Source of the DNA: Pseudomonas saxonica
Lineage (GTDB): Bacteria > Pseudomonadota > Gammaproteobacteria > Pseudomonadales > Pseudomonadaceae
DNA length: 64,000 bases
NCBI RefSeq assembly: GCF_007858365.1
Contig: NZ_VFIO01000008.1
Span: 124,001-188,000 of the forward strand
Direction: 5' to 3'
Position 1 is the stretch's first letter, and each line of letters begins with the position of its first letter. The notes below the pieces were generated by a model that searched no databases, had not been told where the DNA came from, and saw only the letters and a list, made by a program, of their open reading frames with translations. This document shows positions 35,428 through 43,591 of the stretch, one piece after another. Position numbers and translations under genes: made by a program.

Positions 35428-36255
35428 TCAACTGCTCTGTGGCATTTCGCCATTGCTGAGCCGGTTGTTGATGTCGGCAATCACCCGTGGCAGATCGGTG
35501 ATGGTGTCGATCAAATAGTGCGGTCGAGAGCTTTGGAACAGCGCATGGATGCGCTTGCGCTCTGCGATCAGCGTCTGGGCATCCAGCGCCTGGTACTGCT
35601 CGTAGGTGAGCCCCAGTGCGTTGCCGGAGAACACCAGTGCCACAGTCCACATGCCAGCACGGCGTCCTTCGAGGATGCCTGGCGCGGTGTCATCGACTTT
35701 GACGCAGGCACCCACGTCATCAATGCCCAGTGTGATCACATTGGCCAATGCTTGAGCGGGCCAGGGGCGACCATTCGGTACTTCGTCGGTGGCCACGACG
35801 TGATCGGCCATGTAGCCGTTAGTAGCCGCCAACTCGACGACTTTTGCCATCACTTGTGCCGGATAACCCGAGCACGAACCTATTTTGATGCCTTGTTCAC
35901 GCAGTGCCGCGATGGTTTCCAGTGCGCCGGGAATCAGTGCCGAGTGCTCGGCTATTTTTTCGATCTGCAGCGGCATAAAGCGCTCGTAGATCGCGGTGAC
36001 GTCGGCGTCTGTCGGCGCACGGCCGAATACTTTTTTATAGCGCTCGGTAATCTGCGGCTGGTCACAAAGGGTTCGAATGTGGTCCCACTTGCCCATGCCC
36101 ATGGGGCCTCGTGCTTCTTCAATAGAAACCTGCACATCGAATTCGGCAAAGGCTTCGACAAAAATCTGTGTCGGTGCAAACGAGCCAAAATCGACCACAG
36201 TACCCGCCCAGTCGAGGATGGCAGCTTGAAGCTTGCTGGGGTTCGTGTAGTTCAT
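35428..36255 (-). CDS. phnX: Phosphonoacetaldehyde hydrolase
   Basis: PhnX cleaves the C-P bond of phosphonoacetaldehyde to acetaldehyde and phosphate. The 275-residue HAD-fold protein carries the nucleophile D15 in LDWAGTVVDFGS and the Schiff-base lysine K56 in MGMGKWDHI, which together define this enzyme. The ATG at 36255 gives the family start. It follows phnW on the same strand by 67 bases, completing the 2-aminoethylphosphonate pathway. Confidence 0.97.
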   Translation of the reverse strand: MNYTNPSKLQAAILDWAGTVVDFGSFAPTQIFVEAFAEFDVQVSIEEARGPMGMGKWDHIRTLCDQPQITERYKKVFGRAPTDADVTAIYERFMPLQIEKIAEHSALIPGALETIAALREQGIKIGSCSGYPAQVMAKVVELAATNGYMADHVVATDEVPNGRPWPAQALANVITLGIDDVGACVKVDDTAPGILEGRRAGMWTVALVFSGNALGLTYEQYQALDAQTLIAERKRIHALFQSSRPHYLIDTITDLPRVIADINNRLSNGEMPQSS

Positions 36256-36322
36256 GTCGGTAAGTCCTGTGTGAGCGGGCTGTGCTGTTCGGAAAAAGAT
36301 GCCCCTGCAAGAGGCAATGCGA

Positions 36323-37432
36323 TTAGAAGTGCTGCACTTCCATGTCATGTAAAACTTCGCCGATGGCGTTCACGGCGGCCTGCATATCGTCCTGGCTGAA
36401 GTGTCCGATGCAGCCCACGCGGAATGTTTCGACTTCGGTTAATTTGCCTGGATAGAGGATGAAACCTTTGGCTTTGACTCGCTCGTAAAAGGCCTTGAAT
36501 TGATAGCGCGGATCCTTTGGGGCGTGAAAGGTGACGATAATCGGCGCCTGAATCGCTCCGGGTAGAAAGCTGCGGATGCCGAGTCTGGCCATGCCGTCGA
36601 GCAGTGTCTGGCAGTTACTGGCATAGCGTTTGTAACGAGCGGGCAAACCACCTTCTTCGTGGTATTGCACCAGCGCTTCATGCAAGGCGGCCACCACATG
36701 GGTGGGCGGGGTGAAGCGCCATTGTCCGGTTTTCGCCATATAGGCCTGTTGGTCGTGCAAGTCCATCGCCAATGAATGCGAACGGCCGGCAGCGTTGGCG
36801 AGCGAAGTTTTATGGGCAAAGACAAAGCCCATTCCCGGGACACCTTCCAGGCATTTGCCGGACGCAGCAATCAGCGCCTCGAAAGGGATTTTTTGTGCGT
36901 CGATGGGCAAGGCGCCAAAGGAACTCATGGCGTCGATGATCAGGGCTTTACCGTGATCAGCAACGACAGTAGAAATTTCAGCTAGTGGATTAAGAATTCC
37001 CGTGCTGGTTTCGCAATGGATCAATGCCACATGAGTGATGCTTGGGCTTGCCCGTAACAGGCGTTCAACGTCGCTGGCCGTGGTGGGTTGGTCTTCAGCC
37101 GTTTCAAAGGTACTGAAGCGACGGCCCAGTACCTCACAGATGTTCGCCAGGCGTTTACCGTAAGCGCCGTTAATCAGTACCAGTACATGGCCATCGCGTG
37201 GCACCAATGTGCCGATGGCCGCTTCAACCGCGAAGGTGCCGCTGCCTTGCAAGGGCACGCAGTGATGGCTGTCAGCGCCGTTAACGATGGACACCAACTG
37301 CTGGCACACGCGGGCCGTTAATTGGTTAAAGCCGTCATCCCACGATCCCCAGTCAACCATCATGGCGCGGCGAGTCCGTGGTGAGGTGGTCAGCGGGCCA
37401 GGGGTCAGCAGGATCGGCGCTTCTGTGCTCAT
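36323..37432 (-). CDS. phnW: 2-aminoethylphosphonate-pyruvate transaminase
   Basis: PhnW transfers the amino group of 2-aminoethylphosphonate to pyruvate, yielding phosphonoacetaldehyde for PhnX and alanine. The 369-residue class V aminotransferase begins ILLTPGPLTTS, the family hallmark, and has the PLP lysine in AASGKCLEGVPGMGF. The ATG at 37432 is selected. A LysR regulator is divergent 114 bases away, so the control region is shared. Confidence 0.97.
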   Translation of the reverse strand: MSTEAPILLTPGPLTTSPRTRRAMMVDWGSWDDGFNQLTARVCQQLVSIVNGADSHHCVPLQGSGTFAVEAAIGTLVPRDGHVLVLINGAYGKRLANICEVLGRRFSTFETAEDQPTTASDVERLLRASPSITHVALIHCETSTGILNPLAEISTVVADHGKALIIDAMSSFGALPIDAQKIPFEALIAASGKCLEGVPGMGFVFAHKTSLANAAGRSHSLAMDLHDQQAYMAKTGQWRFTPPTHVVAALHEALVQYHEEGGLPARYKRYASNCQTLLDGMARLGIRSFLPGAIQAPIIVTFHAPKDPRYQFKAFYERVKAKGFILYPGKLTEVETFRVGCIGHFSQDDMQAAVNAIGEVLHDMEVQHF

Positions 37433-37546
37433 TCGTGGTTCCTCAAACGCGTGGATGGCTACTGAATACACGGCATAAATTGCAGTTTGAGGTGTTATCA
37501 ATCAAATTGTTTGTTGTTATGCCAGCTATCAGTGAGGCTTATACGA
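37433..37546. promoter_or_regulatory. Divergent control region of phnW and its LysR regulator
   Basis: This 114-base AT-rich gap between divergent genes is the expected LysR binding and promoter region. An interrupted palindrome of the T-N11-A type could not be assigned with confidence. Confidence 0.5.
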
Positions 37547-38404
37547 ATGAATTTATTTCAATTGCGGGCATTTGATGCCGTTGCCCGAGAGGGCAGTTTT
37601 ACCCGTGCCGCTGCCCGATTGTTTATTAGCCAGCCAGCCGTGACCGGGCATATCAAGGCGCTTGAAGACCACTACCAGATCACCTTGCTGCGGCGCACGG
37701 CGCGGCGCGTTGAGCTGACGCAAGAGGGCACCCGCCTGGCGGCCATCACGCGGGCCATTTTCGGATTGGTCGATGAAGCGCAGGTGATGCTTGAGGCTAA
37801 TCGTCAGCTACTCACCGGGCGTCTTGAAGTGGCCGCCGATGGGCCGCATCTGGTGATGCCCATGTTGGCGAAACTGCGCGCGCAATATCCTGGGGTCACG
37901 GTCAATTTACGCTTGGGTAATGCTCAGGAGACCTTGGCTGCGCTGCTTGCGGAGCACGTCGACGTGGCCGTTCTGACAGAGGTTGAGCCCCGCAAAGGCT
38001 TAACCCTGCGCCAAATTGATGAATCCCGTATCTGTGCATTGGTACCGGCCAAGCATCCATGGTCGGCATTGAAGCAAGGCATTGATATTGCGCAGATGGA
38101 TAACGTGATCATGGTGCTGCGTGAACCCACTTCCATTACCCGACGAACGTTTGACCTGGCCTGCCAAACCGCGGGTGTCACGACCAAGGTATTACTGGAA
38201 CTGGACAGCCGTGAAGCTGTGACCGAAGCAGTGGCTGCCCAATTGGGAATCGGCATTGTGTCATCTGCCGAAGTGAGCCATGACCCCCGTGTTCAGGCTT
38301 TGCCGATCAAGGGGGAAGGGCTGATTAACAGGCACATGCTGGGTTGCCTGGAGCGTCGGGCCGATTTGCGTCTGATCGATGCATTTATGACGTTGGCGCC
38401 ATGA
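37547..38404 (+). CDS. LysR regulator of 2-aminoethylphosphonate use (PhnR-like)
   Basis: The 285-residue protein has a LysR helix-turn-helix (FDAVAREGSFTRAAARLFIS, then QPAVTGHIKALE) and an effector-binding domain. The start MNLFQLRAFD at 37547 matches the family; upstream extension is unlikely. Divergent placement beside phnWX indicates control of those genes, as for the PA1309 regulator of P. aeruginosa. Confidence 0.9.
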   Translation: MNLFQLRAFDAVAREGSFTRAAARLFISQPAVTGHIKALEDHYQITLLRRTARRVELTQEGTRLAAITRAIFGLVDEAQVMLEANRQLLTGRLEVAADGPHLVMPMLAKLRAQYPGVTVNLRLGNAQETLAALLAEHVDVAVLTEVEPRKGLTLRQIDESRICALVPAKHPWSALKQGIDIAQMDNVIMVLREPTSITRRTFDLACQTAGVTTKVLLELDSREAVTEAVAAQLGIGIVSSAEVSHDPRVQALPIKGEGLINRHMLGCLERRADLRLIDAFMTLAP

Positions 38405-38515
38405 TAAAAATAAGCGCCTCATTATTTTTTGGTCGATTGGCGAGTCCTTGGCGTATAAACTTGCGGCCATTTGGCGGTGACGCCGCCGCGATATAGCAGA
38501 TTGAGAGGGTAAGCA

Positions 38516-39220
38516 ATGGGCGCACAGTGGAAGGTTAAACACAAAGCAGACGCCGCCAACAGCCGTGGCAAGATCTTTGGCAAACTGGCCAAAGAACTGA
38601 CGGTTGCTGCGCGCAACGGCGCCGATCCGGACATGAACTCGCACTTGCGTCTGGTGTACGAGCAAGCCAAAAAGGCTTCGATGCCGGCTGACACCATCAA
38701 GCGTGCGATCAATAAAGGCGCGGGTATCGGTACTGAAGCCGTGCAATACCATCGCGTGACCTATGAAGGTTTTGCCCCGCATCAAGTGCCTCTGATCATT
38801 GAGTGCCTGACCGATAACATCAACCGCACCGTCGCAGAGATTCGCGTTGCCTTCCGTAAAGGCCAGTTGGGTGCTTCGGGCTCGGTGGCTTGGGATTTCA
38901 ACCATGTGGGCATGATTGAAGCGAAGCCAGAAACCCCGGACGCCGATCCTGAGATGGCAGCGATTGAAGCTGGCGCTCAGGATTTTGAGGAGGGCGAGGA
39001 AAAAGGTACAACGTTGTTCATCACAGAGCCTACAGACCTGGATGCTGTGCAAAAGGCGTTGCCAGAACAGGGTTTCATCGTGTTGTCGGCCAAACTGGGT
39101 TACTTGCCAAAAAATCCGGTGAGTGGTTTGAGTGATGAGCAGATGGCCGAAGTTCAAGAGTTTCTGGCCAAACTTGAAGAGCAGGATGACGTGCAGGAAA
39201 TGTTTGTGGCGCTGGAGTAA
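38516..39220 (+). CDS. YebC/PmpR-family protein (YeeN-like)
   Basis: The 234-residue protein belongs to the YebC family of DNA- or ribosome-associated proteins: GAQWKVKHKADAANSRGKIF at the N-terminus, then RAINKGAG and YEGFAPHQVPLIIECLTDN. The N-terminus resembles the YeeN branch rather than the YebC encoded beside ruvC. It has been described both as a regulator and as a translation factor; its role here is not evident from context. Confidence 0.9.
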   Translation: MGAQWKVKHKADAANSRGKIFGKLAKELTVAARNGADPDMNSHLRLVYEQAKKASMPADTIKRAINKGAGIGTEAVQYHRVTYEGFAPHQVPLIIECLTDNINRTVAEIRVAFRKGQLGASGSVAWDFNHVGMIEAKPETPDADPEMAAIEAGAQDFEEGEEKGTTLFITEPTDLDAVQKALPEQGFIVLSAKLGYLPKNPVSGLSDEQMAEVQEFLAKLEEQDDVQEMFVALE

Positions 39221-39251
39221 ACATAAAGAAGTCATGAGATGCAATCGACTT

Positions 39252-39286
39252 TGTAGCCCCCGTCGCAGCCTGCGGCAGGGGCTACA
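39252..39286. repeat. REP-like palindrome between convergent genes
   Basis: TGTAGCCCC pairs with GGGGCTACA around a GCAGCCTGC core with its own symmetry. This is a typical dispersed intergenic element of pseudomonads and probably a bidirectional terminator. Confidence 0.8.
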
Positions 39287-39299
39287 GAGTTAGCCTGCC

Positions 39300-40610
39300 T
39301 TAATGCAATAACTGTAAAACCTCTGTAAACCCTGGCCGTTTCAGCACTTCAGGCTGCATGCAGCGGTTGTGCAGGTCTTGCAGCATGTCTCGTCCTTGAT
39401 CGCTCAAGCCTGAATCGATTCTTTGCAGCAGCTCACCCAGCAAAATCCCGAAGGCCCGGACTTCAATGCGTTGCAGGGCTCGGCTCTGCTGGCTGTCGTC
39501 GGTGGCATGGAAGCATGCGGCACCAAAGTCCCCCAATACGCAGTCACCCTCAGCGTTGTACAAAATATTGTGCGCATACAGGTCGCCATGACAAATGCCT
39601 CGGGCATGCAGATGATTGGCAGCTGAGGCAATGCCGCGGGCGATGCGTAATGCACTGGCGTAGGTAAAGCGCGTGCTGCCGGCGTACTCGTCGCGACTGC
39701 AACTGTCGAAGCTGGGCAGGGACGCCAGGTTGCTGAAAGACGGGTCGATGAGCTCCATGACCAGGCCGGCCTGATTATCGGGATGACCCGCGACGCGGCC
39801 CAGCACTTTAATCAGGTTCGGATGCTCGCCAGCGGCAATGCAGGCATTCATTTCATTAAGCGGAGAGCCGTCGCTGGTGATGCTGCTTTTGTACAGCTTA
39901 ACCGCAACAGACTGTGGGGCATGACCGGGGCGGGCCCAGCGAGCCTGGTGGATGATCCCTGAGGCGCCTTCGCCCAGTTTTTGTTCAAGCTCCAGTTGCG
40001 ACCATTGGATGTCAGGGGTGCTGTCGGCTGGGCGCAGCGTGCTGGCATCGTCGTTCAGCGGATTACCAGCATACGCCAGCCAGCTCAAAGCGGGCAGCGT
40101 CAGGACGGTTTCAGGCAAATCGGTGAATTGGTTCGCGGCTAGCCGAATCAACTCCAGACGCTCGCAGTTAATCAGATTCTTCGGCAGATCGTGCAAGCGG
40201 TTACCTGCCAGCATCAACTTTTGCAGCCGTGGGCGCTGACCCAGTTCTTCGGGTAATTGGCTGATGCAATTGTCTGTCAGGATCAACCAGCGCAACAGCG
40301 GTGGCAGCGCTTCGCCGGGCACGCTCGCAATCTGATTGGCTTTGAAGCCAATCATGCTCAGTTGTGCGCATTGCCCCAGGCACGTGGGCAGTTCGGTGAA
40401 TTGATTGTCCGAACAAAACAGGATGCGCAAACGGGTCAGGCGGTGAAGGTCATCGGGTAAGCGGGTGAGTGCGTTGCCACTCAAATTGAGAATTTCCAGC
40501 GAGTCAGCCAACTGGAAAATCTCCTGAGGAAACTCAGTCAGCCCGCACGATAGGTCCAAACGTGTGAGGCCTGCCAATTGGCCAGCCCGCAGTTTTGCGA
40601 GGGTATCCAT
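39300..40610 (-). CDS. Leucine-rich-repeat protein with C-terminal kinase domain
   Basis: The 436-residue protein starts with about seven leucine-rich repeats (residues 10-190; LEILNLSGNALTRLPDDLHR is one unit) of the bacterial L--LP-x type. A Hanks-type kinase domain follows at about 205-436: glycine loop GEGASGIIH, VAVKLYK lysine, catalytic loop CHGDLYAHNIL (HGD for HRD, with Asp and Asn kept) and DFG in VLGDFGAACF. The catalytic residues look intact, so activity is plausible. No membrane segment or signal peptide. Substrate unknown. The gene follows the M14 peptidase on the same strand by about 75 bases. Confidence 0.88.
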   Translation of the reverse strand: MDTLAKLRAGQLAGLTRLDLSCGLTEFPQEIFQLADSLEILNLSGNALTRLPDDLHRLTRLRILFCSDNQFTELPTCLGQCAQLSMIGFKANQIASVPGEALPPLLRWLILTDNCISQLPEELGQRPRLQKLMLAGNRLHDLPKNLINCERLELIRLAANQFTDLPETVLTLPALSWLAYAGNPLNDDASTLRPADSTPDIQWSQLELEQKLGEGASGIIHQARWARPGHAPQSVAVKLYKSSITSDGSPLNEMNACIAAGEHPNLIKVLGRVAGHPDNQAGLVMELIDPSFSNLASLPSFDSCSRDEYAGSTRFTYASALRIARGIASAANHLHARGICHGDLYAHNILYNAEGDCVLGDFGAACFHATDDSQQSRALQRIEVRAFGILLGELLQRIDSGLSDQGRDMLQDLHNRCMQPEVLKRPGFTEVLQLLH

Positions 40611-40648
40611 AAACAGGCTTTTAATACTCTTGAAAGTGGGTGGTCAGT

Positions 40649-40672
40649 GGGGCCCTCTGTACGCCGGGCCCC
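40649..40672 (-). terminator. GC-rich hairpin after the M14 peptidase gene
   Basis: GGGGCCC pairs with GGGCCCC around a ten-base loop. There is no T run, so termination may be partial. Confidence 0.5.
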
Positions 40673-40684
40673 GCCTGTTTTGCT

Positions 40685-41839
40685 TTAGCGCAGTTCACGG
40701 ACCATGCTTGACAGGGTGCTCAATACGTCTTTGCCCAGTTGGCTCGAACGTTTGCCTGACCAGCCCGAGTGGAGGTCGGGGGCATCATTGTTGTCTTTGA
40801 ACGGCATTTCGAGGGTCAACGACAGGCAGTCAAACCGCTGGCCGACACTGTTGCAGGCCAGCGTCATATTGGCCTCGCCGGGTTCGTCGCGGGTATAACC
40901 GTGAAGGGTTTGGAAGTCTCGGGTCAATTGGCTCAGGTGCGTACGAAAGCGCTCTTCGAGGTTCGCCAGGCGCTCAGTGTACCCACGATTACCTTCGCAA
41001 CCCGCGGTGAACACATAAGGGATTTCTTCGTCACCGTGGATATCCAAAAACAAGTCGACACCGAATTTGTTCATTTGCTCAAGGGCAAAAAATACTTCCG
41101 GGCTGACAGTCTGGTCAGTGTTTTGCCACGCGCGGTTAAGATCCTGGCCGTTGGCATTGGTACGCAAGTGTCCGTGGAATGCGCCGTCCGGGTTCATGTT
41201 AGGGATCAAGTAGAGGTCGGCGAAGTCCAGCAGCTTACGCAGCTGCGGATCGCTGCCTTGCTCCAGACGGTCGATAATCCCTTCCATAAACCATTCGGCC
41301 ATATGCTCGCCCGGGTGCTGCTGGGCGATGATCCAGATTTTGCGCTTGTGACTGGCGCCCGTGCCCTTGCGCAGCAATTGGATATCACGTCCTTCAACGC
41401 TTTTACCAATGCTTAACACGGTACAGCCGGCTTGAGGCTGCGTGGCGCGCACGATCAATTGTTCATGGCGCTCACGGCTGTAAGGTTCGAAGTAAGCAAA
41501 CCAGACAGGAGATTGCACGGCTTCAATGTGGAAGTTGAGCGATGTCCCGTCAAACTCGGTGGGCACGCGGAACCAGTGTTCATGGTCGTAGGAGGCCACG
41601 GCTTGATAACCGTCCCACGCTTTGTTGTAGGAAGACTGGCTAGCATTGCTTAACTGGAAGTGATGAGTCTGGCCGGCTGCAAGACCCTCCACTTTGAAGT
41701 GGAACCACTGAAAATGCTGACTGCGGGTATCCGGCTTGATCGCCAGCTTTATATGCAGTGGATCGCTGGCATCCAGCACCTGAATATTGCCGCTGTCAAA
41801 GTCGCTGCTGATTTGAACTGAAGAGGGCGCCACGGTCAT
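40685..41839 (-). CDS. M14 family zinc carboxypeptidase, cytosolic type
   Basis: The 384-residue protein has an N-terminal beta-sandwich domain (about 1-125) and a C-terminal M14 peptidase domain. Zinc ligands are visible in QQHPGEHMAEW (His and Glu) and LDIHGDEEIPYVF (His), and the catalytic glutamate lies in SLTLEMPFKDN. This layout matches bacterial cytosolic carboxypeptidases related to the eukaryotic CCP/Nna1 group. No signal peptide. The start is the ATG at 41839; a TTG two codons upstream is a weak alternative. Substrate unknown. Confidence 0.9.
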   Translation of the reverse strand: MTVAPSSVQISSDFDSGNIQVLDASDPLHIKLAIKPDTRSQHFQWFHFKVEGLAAGQTHHFQLSNASQSSYNKAWDGYQAVASYDHEHWFRVPTEFDGTSLNFHIEAVQSPVWFAYFEPYSRERHEQLIVRATQPQAGCTVLSIGKSVEGRDIQLLRKGTGASHKRKIWIIAQQHPGEHMAEWFMEGIIDRLEQGSDPQLRKLLDFADLYLIPNMNPDGAFHGHLRTNANGQDLNRAWQNTDQTVSPEVFFALEQMNKFGVDLFLDIHGDEEIPYVFTAGCEGNRGYTERLANLEERFRTHLSQLTRDFQTLHGYTRDEPGEANMTLACNSVGQRFDCLSLTLEMPFKDNNDAPDLHSGWSGKRSSQLGKDVLSTLSSMVRELR

Positions 41840-42157
41840 CGTCAAAATTCCGGAATCTGATCATTATTGGCGCTACTTTACATCGCAACGGCGACTAGCC
41901 AATACGGAATTTTGGGGATCGATAGGTAAGGAAATTCGCAGACAGAAGGGGGGCGTCATCCCTGACGCGGCGCAAGAATAGTTAACTTGCGATTGATTCT
42001 CAAGTGCTAAATCGCCATTACCGCCATAGTCGCGGTCTTCAGGCTTCCGTTAGTCGATGTTCTTTTGCTATCATCGCCCGCATCGTAGCGGTCACCCAGA
42101 AAGACCGCACACCAGACTTCATTAGCCTGAAGCACGCTGAGCCAGATAACTGGCCAC
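41840..42157. other. Gene-free region between M14 gene and prrF
   Basis: No coding gene is convincing in these 318 bases. It contains the promoter of the M14 gene on the minus side. A plus-strand extended -10 (TGCTATCAT, 42067-42075) pointing towards prrF lacks a clear -35 box. Confidence 0.4.
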
Positions 42158-42272
42158 AAAAAAAAGACCCGGCCATGAGCCGGGTCAAATAACCGTGATT
42201 AGCCTGATGAGGAGGTAATTCAAAAAACCGACCTAAGGTCTTTTGAATTATCGGCTGATCTCGCGACCAGCT
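42158..42272 (-). ncRNA. prrF: PrrF iron-responsive small RNA
   Basis: The minus strand begins AGCTGGTCGCGAGATCAGCC, nearly the 5' end of P. aeruginosa PrrF (AACTGGTCGCGAGATCAGCC). It continues through the conserved CTCATCAGGCTAATCACGG target-pairing region and ends in a terminator, GACCCGGCTCATGGCCGGGTC followed by eight or more T. Length is about 113 bases. PrrF is made under iron starvation and represses mRNAs for iron-rich proteins such as SodB and TCA enzymes. A TTGACC/TATTAT promoter overlapped by a Fur box sits at the right distance. Confidence 0.92.
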
Positions 42273-42275
42273 GCA

Positions 42276-42307
42276 TGCAATAATAATCATTCTTATTTGA
42301 AGGTCAA
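42276..42307 (-). promoter_or_regulatory. Fur-controlled promoter of prrF
   Basis: On the minus strand, TTGACC (42302-42307) and TATTAT (42280-42285) are 16 bases apart, and the transcript starts about eight bases beyond. A site at 42276-42294 matches 13 of 19 positions of the Fur consensus, including the AATCATT half, and covers the -10 box. Fur-Fe(II) would block the promoter in iron-replete cells. Confidence 0.8.
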
Positions 42308-42405
42308 CTGTTTTCCTCGGTTAACCTCTCTTTTTTGCACCCCCCCCACCAATTTCCATGCCGCGGCTTTTTCCAGCTGCAGTGCGCATGACTCCAAATT
42401 AAGCG

Positions 42406-42738
42406 TTATCGCGCGTCCAGCGCTTTGTCCAACAACATCTTGGCATTTTCAACAAAGTGAGCCACCCCAAGAAAAAGGTCGCGTTGAGCACCTTGTTGAC
42501 TCTCGGCGCCGCCTAGCGCCACAGCTAATGCACAACGCAGGTAATCGCACGCATTGACCAAGGCTTCTTCATGGCTCAAATCGCTACGGACCACGAAGAT
42601 TTTTTTCTCCACACAGTGCGGGGAAACAGCTGGTTTCAAATAATAGTCGAGTGCCCGCTGGCTAGCGGCGCTGTCTTTGAGGGCCTCCAGCTCAATATCG
42701 GTGTCGTTATCCGGTGCGATTTTTGTTATCGGAGTCAT
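42406..42738 (-). CDS. DUF3077-like small protein
   Basis: The 110-residue acidic protein contains CVEKKIFVVRSDLSHEEALV and NACDYLRCALAVALGGAESQ, the look of the DUF3077 family found widely in pseudomonads. It has no membrane segment. It is divergent from a phage-type repressor gene, with 130 bases between. Similar small proteins are often near regulators; function unknown. Confidence 0.75.
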   Translation of the reverse strand: MTPITKIAPDNDTDIELEALKDSAASQRALDYYLKPAVSPHCVEKKIFVVRSDLSHEEALVNACDYLRCALAVALGGAESQQGAQRDLFLGVAHFVENAKMLLDKALDAR

Positions 42739-42868
42739 GATTTACCTGCGTTTATGAGATTAATCGAATCAACCAACGCCAGATTAGTACGCATTGTATT
42801 TGCACGTAGAGAATAAATAATACGTTATGTGTATTGTTGCCTGAATTTCAATCCGTATTGTTCGGCAG

Positions 42869-43528
42869 ATGGATAAATGGATCGCTTTAGTCAGACTCAA
42901 ATTGCGCGAGCTCAGACTCACGCAAGAAAAACTCGCAGAACGCGTCGGGGCATCCCAGGGCGGTGTGGGGCATTGGCTCAATAAACGTCGTGAACCAGAC
43001 CTGGAGACGATGAACAAAGTGCTTAAAGCCTTAGGGCTGGAGCACCTTGAAGTCGCTGTAGTGGTTCGTGAGCGTAACGAAAATGTCGATGACTCTGCGG
43101 CCAATGAGCCCGTCTATGACATAACTTCGGCCTTTCGTTACCCCGTCAGAGACTGGGCACTGGCAGAGCAGGTCAGCGAGCCATCGGCTGATGGGGCTTA
43201 CCCGCCGGGCATGATATTTGAGGTCACAGATCATTACGCCAAGGGTGCGGCGTTTTGGCTGCAAGTGACGGGCGATGCCATGACGGCACCGGTGGGCATC
43301 AGCGTTGCGCAAGGCATGATGATATTGGTTGATCCGGACATTTGTGCCGAGCCCGGAAAAATGGTTATTGCCCGTATTCCCGGGGTAGAAGAAGCGACCT
43401 TTCGCCAATTGATTGAAGAGAGTGGTCAGCGTTATCTGAAACCACTGAATCCAACCTATCCCAAGACGGTTTTTGATCAGGATTGCCGGATTATCGGGGT
43501 GGTCGTGCAAGCCACTTACAAGTTTTAA
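42869..43528 (+). CDS. CI/PrtR-like repressor with a dead S24 peptidase domain
   Basis: The 219-residue protein has an XRE helix-turn-helix (LTQEKLAERVGASQGGVGHW at 17-36) and a C-terminal S24 fold. Compared with lambda CI, the nucleophile position (GNSMTAP) reads GDAMTAP, so Ser is Ala137. The lysine of TFKKL is Arg179 in TFRQL, and the Ala-Gly cleavage site near YPV is replaced by WALAE. The fold and dimer segments (MILVDPD, RYLKPLNPTYP) are kept. It is therefore a DNA-binding repressor that should not self-cleave in the SOS response. It is divergent from the DUF3077-like gene. No phage or pyocin genes adjoin it. Confidence 0.88.
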   Translation: MDKWIALVRLKLRELRLTQEKLAERVGASQGGVGHWLNKRREPDLETMNKVLKALGLEHLEVAVVVRERNENVDDSAANEPVYDITSAFRYPVRDWALAEQVSEPSADGAYPPGMIFEVTDHYAKGAAFWLQVTGDAMTAPVGISVAQGMMILVDPDICAEPGKMVIARIPGVEEATFRQLIEESGQRYLKPLNPTYPKTVFDQDCRIIGVVVQATYKF

Positions 43529-43549
43529 CCCAGGCTTTTGCCCATACTG

Positions 43550-43585
43550 AAAAAAGCGGAGCCGCATCACCAGCCCCGCTTTTTT
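43550..43585. terminator. Bidirectional terminator between repressor and liuD
   Basis: AAAAAAGCGG pairs with CCGCTTTTTT, giving T runs in both directions between the convergent genes. Confidence 0.85.
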
Positions 43586-43591
43586 CAGCCG

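Noticed and set aside
42060..42080. Plus-strand promoter giving a transcript antisense to PrrF
   Set aside because: An extended -10 is present but no acceptable -35 or conserved transcript could be seen.
42869..43528. Prophage or pyocin cluster beside the CI-like repressor
   Set aside because: No integrase, structural, lysis or pyocin genes are present on either side; flanks are prrF and the liu genes.
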